Shown: one piece after another, positions 56,195 through 64,000 of the stretch
Numbering within the stretch: position 1 is the first letter of the stretch
Layout: every line of letters begins with the position of its first letter
Program-made: the position numbers and the translations under genes
Source of the DNA: Mytilus edulis
Lineage: Eukaryota > Mollusca > Bivalvia > Mytilida > Mytilidae
NCBI RefSeq assembly: GCF_963676685.1
Contig: NC_092353.1
Location: 7,654,207 to 7,718,206 of the forward strand
Direction: 5' to 3'
Length of the DNA stretch: 64,000 nucleotides
Notes under the pieces: generated by a model
Told to the model about the DNA's origin: nothing
What the model saw: the letters and a program-made list of their open reading frames with translations, nothing else
The model's database searches: none

Positions 56195-56830
56195 TGAAAA
56201 GTTTATCACATGCTTCGATTGTTATCACATGCCTTTCCGTAACGTTATCGCATGGCATTCCGGTGATACTCGGCATATTCTGGAAAATACACCGCAATGC
56301 TACGTTTCCAGTTGAAAACATTACAAACTAGTGTACAAAACAATTATTTGGATACTGAAAAGTGAATTGTGTAATATAATAATAAAAAACAAATATAAAA
56401 AAACAAACAAATTATTAAATAAATGCATTTTTCAAAAGTTCCGAACATAAATAAAAATTCAAAGCTAATTGAAAAAGATGCCTGTTCCAAACAGTGTTCA
56501 TAATGTATATTGTTGATGTTTTGTCAATTCGTTCATATTAGATTTTTTTTCGTCTCTGTTGAGGCATATGGTAAAAAGATTTCATATCGAATGTTATAAA
56601 TTTTGAGTCTGACGTCCGTGAACTTTTCACTCTCTGAATTTCATTTGGGAACCACGTAAAGTGATCAATATATGAATCTGTTATTTTTTCCATTGTTGAT
56701 ATGAAGCATATGATAAAAAGATCATAACATGTCATTGTCATATCGGACGTATTATCAGCCCTCGGTCAATATCAGCCCTTGAGCCATGCGGCTCTTGTGC
56801 TGATACATTTATCATTAGCATATAATACAA
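56195..56830 (+). repeat. Repeat with 'TTATCACATGC' words
   Basis: 'ttatcacatgc' at about 56204 and 56222 and 'ttatcgcatgg' at about 56243 are spaced 18-21 bp, followed by 'cggtgatactcggcatattc'. About 500 bp on, 'attatcagccctcggtcaat', 'atcagcccttgagccatgcg' forms another short direct pair (56752-56810). The two may be the ends of one element. Confidence 0.5.
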
Positions 56831-57324
56831 AAACCGCCGAAACATTAAATTAATGTCGGATTGATGTAAAGCAATTGCAAGTCTAGTAATACTAGCATCA
56901 TGTGATCAATATTTTGTAATATAATTACAATAAAATACTTATAGTATGTATACGGAGTCTTCCGAATAAGATTGTTTACTATCAGAATTCGGATTGATGT
57001 TGAAATACGTGGATGTTAGGTGTCACTTTTATACAAAGTCGAGACAGTTTATTAATTATTGTTTTTCAGAAGTACAAAACTGCTGCTGCACATTGTGAAA
57101 ATAACCGATATTAATAGATAACAAGGGAGTAACTGAAGTGTCGAACTTACGCATGTTACTTCTGTGATAGTGTTAAAAAATTGATTGTACTATTGAACCT
57201 GATTTAAAAAAAAAAGTATTGTTTGGTCTTAGAGGACTTGTTAATGCATAATAGCTGTTTGGTTCGAAATTTAATCATTACTGAACATACCTATACCACA
57301 TATCATTTTATGCTGTAGAATCAT

Positions 57325-60108
57325 ATGGCTTCAGAACTACATAACAACAGAATCCGAGATAATCAAAGACGTGAAATGGAAGTTGTTAATATGAACGACG
57401 AGGATGATGATGATGAAGCACTATTAGATAATACAAATGAGAATTCAGTTACATGTGATGAACAGGTAGAGGCAATTAAGTATATGGACATACATATATA
57501 TATTATTATGTTATACTTTATACTTATAGAATAGCTTGTTTGCAATTTATTCCTATGTCACCATACATCACGAACTGTGTAATAAACCAAGATAAAGCTG
57601 ACAAGAACAGACGTCACTCGACTCACGAAAGCTATATGTATAGCATAGTTTCCCGAGCTTTACGAATTTTAATTTTTTGAACTACAATTATGTTTCTGCA
57701 AATTATAAATTTTGATATAAAATACATTCAGTTCACCGTTTTGTTAGATGTTTCTTATAAAATTCATGTAATGATACTTATAACACAATATATATCGTCT
57801 CGAACATAGTCTAGCAATGTTCGATCTACAAATGTTTTGTTCTTTCCTAAGAGAAATCACAACCCTTGCATCTGATGCATCGTGGCAGTACCGATTGAAC
57901 TGTGTCAAGCGCCCTAGCCCACTCGACCAACTAGGCTTTATACAAATGTGGCTTTCGTTAGACGATAAATGCTTTTCTTCGTTACATGATGTATAGTGGC
58001 AAGTTGATGGCATACCTTTCAGCTGTTTTTTGTCTATCGTAAAGGATGACAATATATATGTACACAAATGTGTATTTGTTTTATATACGTGAGGTAGTAT
58101 AATTATTTGAAAATATTTACGACCTTACACGTTTTGAATGACCCGTCTTAGATAGCAGAGGGGTACTATATGTTCTGCCTAGTGATATGTGCATTCGTCT
58201 GTTATTCCATATCAGTTTATTGTTTTGGTCAGAATATTTTTTAGTGTAGTAGTTGAAAGAAATTTAATACACTATTGAAAAAAAGAAGATGTGATATGCA
58301 AAATGACCTAAGAGATATAATGACGTAGAGGTTTACAACGAGGTTAATAATGATCAAAATCTATACATATTCATTCAGATACATCCTTTCTAAATTCTAA
58401 AATCAAGGTTATAAACTTAGTTCCACAGTTCACTAAACATATGACACTGGGATAATCTGATGATTTTTTTTTGTTCCTTTGCTAACTTTTGCTTCTTGTT
58501 GTATAATGTTTTCAGGAATTGTCAACTTCGTTTATTACGCAACAAATATGAAAGCTTAGAAAAGCAAAGAAATTTAACGTCATAATTGAATTTTGGCCAG
58601 TAAAGAACTGATAACAAGTACACAATACTTCTATTATGTTAAATGAACTTACGACAGAATTTTATACGACTGCAAACAATTTTTGCGGTCATTTATATTG
58701 GTATGATTGACATTGGCGTCGTCGTCGGCGTCGTCCGAAGACACATTGGGTTTCGCACAATAACTTTAGTTTAAGTAAATGGATCTCTATGAAATTTTAC
58801 CGTAAGGTTCAATATCACAAAAGGAAGGTTGGGATTGATTTTTGGGGTTATAGTACCAAACAGTAAAATCACACAAATACTGAAATTAGAGGAAAATCAA
58901 TTCGGAAAGTCCATAATCACATGGCAAAATCAAATAACAAAACACATCAAAAACGAATGGACAAGAACTCTCATATTCCTGAATTGGTACAGGCATTTTC
59001 AAATGTAGAAAATGAAGGATTAAACCTGGTTTTATAGCGCAGTGAAGGAAAAAGGGGCCAAAAATAAGCATTTTGTGGTAACTTCCAGACAATAACTTGT
59101 GTGTTAGTGTTTGGATCTCCCTTACATTTTCCTACAAGGTTCCATATCACAAAGGGAAAACTGGGTTTGAGTTTTGGGGTAATTGCCTCAAAATTTTAGG
59201 AATTTAGGGCCAAAAAAGGGTAAAAAATCAAGCATTTTTCTAGTTTCATGACAATAACTTGTATGAATCTTTCTGAAATTGTACTACAAGGTTCCATATC
59301 ACAAAGGGAAATATGGCATTGATTTTGGAGTATTTGCCCAAAAGGTTTAGGAATAAGGGGCCAAAATAAGCATTTTCTAGTTTTCAGCAAATAACATGTG
59401 TTCAAGTGTATGGATCTTCCTGAAGTTGTACTGCAAGGTACCATACCACAAAATAAAGGCTGGGATTGAAGTTGGGGTGATGAATCATAAGGGGGTTCAA
59501 AAAATTTGGGCGGTTTTTTTTTTTTAATATTTTTTTTCTTTTTGGATATTGGATCATAATAGGTAAATTAAGATTTTTAAGTATTTAGACCGCATTCATT
59601 CTGTCAGAAACCTATATTGTGTCAAATTGTAATCACAATCAAAATTCAGAGCTGTATCAAGCTTGCATGTTGTGTCCATACTTGCCCCAACTGTTCAGGG
59701 TTCGACCTCTGCGGTCGTATGAAGCTGCGCTCAGCGGAGTATTTTATTTTTATTTTATACATGTGACTGAATATTTTTTTGACATTTATTTGACTGCGTG
59801 TGTGTTGGACATTTATACTACTGTATAGCTATTTTACATATGTTCGACTACATGTTCCTATTGATTTTACATTCATTCTATTTATTTGCATATTTGTTTG
59901 ACATATACATGTTTTACAAATTATCTTGTTGTTGTTGTTGCAGGAGACGGTAACTAGTTACCTACTGGACTTATCTAGTGCTTACCTCATGGATTATATG
60001 AATGAAAAACTAGAACATGCTGTGGATAATAAAAGGCATGCAACAAAAGCAAAATGTATTTGTCAGTTTGCTGAGTCACTTAATTTAGCAAAAATGCAGA
60101 TCGTGTAG
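57325..60108 (+). CDS. Small acidic protein of about 101 residues, two exons
   Basis: Exon 57325-57465 (47 codons from ATG) and exon 59944-60108 (54 codons plus TAG) join in phase 0 across GT...AG. The first exon has a charged start (NNRIRDNQRREME) and an acidic stretch (NMNDEDDDDEALLDNTNEN). The second is a mixed amphipathic segment (ETVTSYLLDLSSAYLMDYMN, then EKLEHAVDNKRHATKAKC). An acceptor-like 'tgctgtag' lies 6 bases before the ATG, so an upstream exon is likely; it could be untranslated or could come from the TIR gene, whose exon 4 also ends in phase 0. I recognise no domain. No signal peptide or membrane helix is seen. Confidence 0.6.
57840..57940 (-). mobile_element. Worn tRNA-like SINE head
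   Basis: In complement 'gcctagttggtcgagtgggc', 'tagggcgcttgac' gives a box A-like sequence (TGGTCGAGTGGGC), and 'aagggttgtgatttctc' stands where box B (GGTTCNANNCC) would be, but with mismatches. It lies in the intron of the small acidic gene. Confidence 0.4.
58138..58470 (+). repeat. Worn relative of the TGCCCC element
   Basis: 'gacccgtcttagatagcaga', 'ggggtactatatgttctgcc' and, at the far end, 'ttccacagttcactaaacat' follow the layout of 34138-34440 with many changes. Confidence 0.35.
58680..59570 (+). repeat. Mollusc-type repeat with about 150-bp tandem units
   Basis: The head is 'ggcgtcgtcgtcggcgtcgt' at about 58715. Units carry 'ggttccatatcacaaaggg' at 59138 and 59290, a variant at 59437 and another at about 58806, with 'ggccaaaa.taagcatttt' between (periods 147-152). 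A family C repeat (58890-59045, minus) has been inserted in the first unit. Non-coding. Confidence 0.75.
59640..59745 (+). repeat. Bivalve dispersed repeat with 'cgacctctgcggtcg'
   Basis: 'aagcttgcatgttgtgtcca', 'tacttgccccaactgttcag' and 'cgacctctgcggtcg', which is a small palindrome, form a sequence I know from bivalve repeats, often beside the 150-bp units. The open frame across it is incidental. Confidence 0.55.
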
Positions 60109-60394
60109 GGTCGATGAACTATTAACATATATATACTCTTTCGTTTGTAAAATGTTTGTAATGTAAATGATTTTAATGTTATTTAACTTACATCTGTCTT
60201 AGGAATTATGACTTAAACAGCAAGTCATAAACACTATGACATTGTTTTAAATGTGTTAATATTTGTTAAACGAATCATCAAGAGTCATTGATTTGATTCA
60301 ACACATAACTCAGTTGACTACGGAATGTCTTCACTCGGGATATATTACTGTTCAAATTTGAAGATTAGAGGTTTCTTGAGTGGTGGAACTTTTT

Positions 60395-60655
60395 ATGCCC
60401 ACTTACGATCCATCTTCGATAGTAGAGGGGCATTATGTTTTCTGGTCTGTGCGTCCGTCTATCCGTTAGTCCACTGAACATAGACAATGATAGTGCGAAG
60501 TTCAATCAACTTAAAACTTCGTACACAATTTTCCTATAATATGATCTTTCTAATTTAAGTGCCAAATTAAAGTTGTGATCCAATTTCACGGTCCACTGAA
60601 CATGGAAAATGAAAGTGCGAGTGGGGCATTCCTGTACTATGGACATATTCTTGTT
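60395..60655 (+). mobile_element. Short element with ends related to TGCCCC...GGGGCA, copy 2
   Basis: 'tagagg ggcattatgttttc', 'tggtctgtgcgtccg', 'tgatctttctaattta' and the end 'gagtggggcattcctgtact' match 34138-34440 closely; the middle carries a short local duplication ('catagacaatgatagtgcga' and, later, 'catggaaaatgaaagtgcga'). Confidence 0.75.
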
Positions 60656-61490
60656 TACTTATATTTTAAAGGGAAATGCTGATTGCAATGTAACGAATGG
60701 ATATGGCGTGCAATTACACAAAAGAAGTGTCTTAAACGTGTTTTTTATCACAATTAATTCAACTGTTGAATTAAATATACAGGGACGAAATAGAAAAATA
60801 TAGAAAACTGTGTTATTCGTAATATCATTATAATCAAAAGTAAACTTTCGTCCTGTAAAAACTGAAATATAAAACTAAAGACAGAACAACACGAATACAA
60901 TCATAATCAAGAGTAAACTCATGGAATTGTGCAAATGATGATACAAGCATGAAAATTACCACAAAGCATCATTATTATGTACTTTTTAAGAAACAACTGC
61001 TGGCCACTAAAAAAAATCATTTTTTCAAGATGGCCACGGCCTTTTTCTAAAATGGTTGTTTTTACAGTTTGAAAATACTGATTTTTTACTGAAAAACTTT
61101 TCTTTTACCTTCTTTTAGTGAAAAACAGCTATCAAGTTTGGTAGTTACCTTCCTTACATGTGTAAACATTTACTAAAAATGAATATTTGTAATATCCAGG
61201 GTTTGCACATGCGCGAAAATGTATCAAAATTCCTTTAAAAAAACATTTGAACTATTTACTATAAAATTAGGGTTTTGGGATTTTCAATGATCTTATGATT
61301 TGGTTTGATAACATGTTTCAAGGTTATGATATACATGATTTAAACAATTTTGCGCATGCGCAAACTATATATTGACATAAAGAGCAATTTTTATGCACTA
61401 TATATATAGCTACCAGGACACACTGGTATAAATCGTAGTTCATCTCATTACTCTAAAAATCGAGGCTCTTATAGAGCTGTTCAAGTAAGT
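60656..61490. other. No recognisable gene
   Basis: AT-rich spacer. 'tgcgcatgcgcaaac' near 61354 and 'cacatgcgcgaaaatg' near 61206 are small palindrome-containing spots; nothing else stands out. Confidence 0.5.
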
Positions 61491-61498
61491 GTAACATC

Positions 61499-63770
61499 TA
61501 TGATGCCACTGTTTAAAACAAAGCCCATTCAGTTGCAATGATCAGATATTCGATGGATAAGGCGTAAAATGTGGTTAATACGGAGAAACATCAATAGTAA
61601 CGGCAGATCAGCCACTTTTGGTAATGACTATTCAGTGGGAATGGCCTGATTTGTACGGCGAAGATAAGTTTATTGTCATGTGAGGTGGATTGCACATTGA
61701 AATGACTTGTTATAAAATTCTGGGTGATATATTACGTAATAGTGGATGGACACTAAAACCAATATTGCAACACCTAGAACGGCAGATTCTTTGTATGTAT
61801 GTATGTACAAATGTACCTAGGACTAGACACGCGCATCAGTTTTGCTTAAATTGTATATATCGGCTTAAGAAAGCTAAACACAGAAATTATAAACATATCA
61901 TGACTCTGTGAATTTCGATGATTTGATAGACTGGTGTACGGAAATATAGTCATCTAGACCACAGTTTAATGCCTGGCGTTCAATTATAAAATAAGAACTT
62001 CCTGATAATTTGGTAGTATGCTCATTTCATGCGTCAGATTTTGTACAAACAGTCAATATAAAGCATGTTGCCGTATCTATCTAGGTCTTGATCGTGTTAA
62101 TTATTCTCGATCGTTACCGACCTTCTCCGAGATATGGCTTCGATCTCTTCTCTAACATCACCCACAGGTGGCAATTGATTTTGAAAATGATAATTTTACT
62201 GTACGTAAGACTTGCAAATATTTTTCTTATAGCACAATTGATCAGGCAAAAAACAGAATAATGCAATTGTGAAGGGCGATGTTGTTGTCATAGGGTTAAC
62301 CGAGGAACCCTTTTAGACAAATGAATGGTAGCTGGACCAGAAGTCAGATGAATTTGAAAGATCTAGTGGTTTGAGGCATTCTATAACAGATGAACCACTT
62401 CATGAACACTCTACAAAAACAGGATTTCTTTAAAAAGATCAAAGGCAAACAATACGAAGATCGTTTGAAGCAAATGCCAAACGAAGGAGAACCTGTTTCT
62501 TATAACCAGATCAAAAAGAACAACTTCCTAATATTATGTCCGTAAAATAAAACTGTAAACGTCTCTGTCAAAATCAAAGCTAGAGAACCTTAAAAGTGAT
62601 TGCGATATCTTTTCTTGACTTTTATTTCTTGTCACAGTAGACAAATTGACTTGGAATATTTCTTTATCCATAAAAAACAAACTGCTCTTCCGTTTTAGTC
62701 TCAGGATGTCACTTTAAACAGTGGTATTAAATCGGTGCAAATGGGTATACTTGAAACATTTTGCGATTAGCTGATCCAAATTCTGACGCAATTGTCGTTG
62801 GTGGGGTAGCAATGGTTTATTCCAGGCCACCTTGTTGGGCAACAATATTTGATGATTTTGCAAATGATGTCATACTGCCTTACATAAAATCTTGCATCGA
62901 TGAGTATTCAAGAGTAGACATTGTATTTGATGTTTACTAAATGAATAATTTAAAGGCTAGATGTGACAAGTCAAATGCAAGGTTCTTGTTCTAGACGGAA
63001 AGGTGTTGGTTCTAGTAGAGCACCAGGGGACTGGAGTAGTTTTCTTTGTGAAGATGACAACGAAACGAATTTTTTCAAGTTTCTTGCCGACAGAATTGCT
63101 TCTTTAGAGACTACTAAGGATACTTACCAGCTACCAATTGTAATCATGGAGAAGCATATACACGAATGTTTGTCCATGTTCGGCTTGCTTCCTGTACGTG
63201 ACATATCAAATGCGTTTGGTCCTCGTGTAGCTAATCTTCCTTTCGTTCATGCATTCAGTGGATTTGTTTTTATCGGATTTTCGTGGGAAAGGGAATAGGT
63301 CAGTTTGGATGACATCGGAAGTATTGCCAGATGTAAGGGACGTTTTTTTCTTCGCTGAAGTATACAGACACATACATGGACATCATAGAAGCATTTGTTT
63401 TCATCATGTATGACAGAACAACATTTTGCTGTTAACAAGGCGCGATGTAAATTGTTACCCAGGAAGCAGCGGCATTGTGATGCAGTTCCGCCTACTAGAG
63501 TTTTTTTTTATCGGAACACATTCAAAGAAAAGCATATCAAGAAAGACAAGTTTGGGCTCAGCCTGATTTATGTATTCGACAGGTACCAAGTCATGAACAC
63601 TTGGGTTGGATGAAAGAAAAAAATCGATGACAGTTGGAAACGAAAAAGGACTTCTTCGGCTGCCGTTACATCCTCCTGTCAGGTACTTATGAAATGCGAA
63701 GGCAAAAAATCCAGCTGTGTTGACAACTGTAAATGCTACCGTTCTGTCCTTCCTTGTACGGGTTTTTGTA
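61499..63770 (+). pseudogene. Decayed intronless copy of a PIN-like/CXC-domain protein
   Basis: Pieces in order on the plus strand, in changing frames: MPLFKTKPI (61503), SVAMIRYSMDKA, IQWEWPDLYGEDKF (61632), GGLHIEMTCYKILGDIL (61687), STIDQAKN (62233), DAIVVGGVAMVYSRPPCW (62785), ANDVILPYIKSCIDEYSRVD (62860), WSSFLCEDDNETNFFKFLAD (63033), then an open piece with FGPRVANLPFVHAFSGF (63210), then DAVPPTRVFFYRN, and at 63680-63780 a cysteine cluster CVDNCKCYRSVLPCTGFC followed by GYC. The order equals that of a multi-copy protein of corals and molluscs that carries a PIN-like nuclease-type domain and ends in a tesmin/TSO1-type CXC motif. Many stops and frame changes and no splice sites show it is dead. 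The best open part is 62963-63298. Confidence 0.72.
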
Positions 63771-63780
63771 TTGGCTACTG

Positions 63781-64000
63781 TCAGATTATTATAAGATAAC
63801 CAACCTGTCTATCTAACAAAACTAGGCATATAAACTTAACAAAGAATGTGATATCACTTGTTAAGTTGATGGAAATTATAGAAACAAATACATTTTCAAA
63901 ATTTTTGCCACCATTTTGGAACCGGAAGTCACTTTTTTTGTCATTTATGAGTTGTTTTGTCGTTGTTTTGGAACTGTAATTTACGTTTTATCAAAACTTA
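63781..64000. other. No recognisable feature at the right edge
   Basis: Short AT-rich flank after the pseudogene. 'aacttaacaaagaatgtg' and 'acttgttaagttgatgg' contain short complementary words but no clear element. Confidence 0.4.

Noticed and set aside
57060..57110. Possible exon after 'tgtttttcag' (KYKTAAAHCENNRY, then stop)
   Set aside because: The frame closes after 14 codons and no neighbouring exon needs it; at most it is untranslated sequence.
59619..59828. 69-codon frame at 59.6 kb
   Set aside because: It overlaps a dispersed repeat whose complement and sense strands are open by chance; no splice sites or domain.

Overview
The window is animal nuclear DNA, very AT-rich, with intron-split genes (GT...AG) and a dense load of old repeats. 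Several repeat sequences (for example the 'gaagatgtggtatgagtgcc' type, the 354-bp unit with 'cgaaacgcgcgt', and the 'aaagggacagtcaaactc' type) are ones I associate with marine mussels (Mytilus and relatives). I therefore read it as a bivalve, probably a mussel. Nothing bacterial, no rRNA, no canonical tRNA gene and no CRISPR array was seen.

Host genes. (1) At 25827-36578 (+) a seven-exon gene encodes a 216-residue ankyrin-repeat protein; every splice site is GT/AG and every phase fits. (2) At 43964-54019 (+) a six-exon model encodes about 410 residues: an N-terminal TIR domain, a linker, two membrane helices and a basic C-terminal tail. This is the most interesting gene here. (3) At 57325-60108 (+) two exons encode a small acidic protein of about 101 residues that I do not recognise; it could be a separate gene or an alternative 3' end of the TIR gene.

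Mobile DNA. A nearly complete LINE (about 14100-19502, +) has an L1-type ORF1 and an ORF2 with endonuclease and reverse transcriptase. Each of its frame breaks lies in a short run of one base. ORF1 carries a near-perfect 660-bp tandem duplication. Two related families of reverse transcriptase fragments (possibly Penelope-like) occur many times: family A at 3.6, 9.0, 10.8, 22.4, 26.8, 32.0, 40.6 and 46.2 kb; family B at 6.3-8.0, 44.6 and 51.5 kb. Three 3' fragments of Jockey/CR1-like LINEs lie at 23.2-25.3 and 32.8-33.5 kb on the minus strand. tRNA-derived SINEs, short elements with inverted ends, two fold-back hairpins and four tandem arrays with 145-355 bp units fill much of the rest. Intron 1 of the ankyrin gene holds a five-level nest of insertions, including a TTAA-flanked piggyBac-type element and an element built of repeated 'GCCCCACTT' words.

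The right end (61.5-63.8 kb) is a decayed, intronless, collinear copy of a large invertebrate multi-copy protein that has a PIN-like domain and a C-terminal tesmin/TSO1-type CXC cysteine cluster.

Layout: 0-13.9 kb repeats, no host gene; 14.1-19.5 kb LINE; 19.5-25.3 kb repeats and LINE fragments; 25.8-36.6 kb ankyrin gene; 36.6-43.9 kb spacer with tandem arrays; 44.0-54.0 kb TIR gene; 57.3-60.1 kb small acidic gene; 61.5-63.8 kb CXC pseudogene. Repeat boundaries are approximate because they were read by eye.
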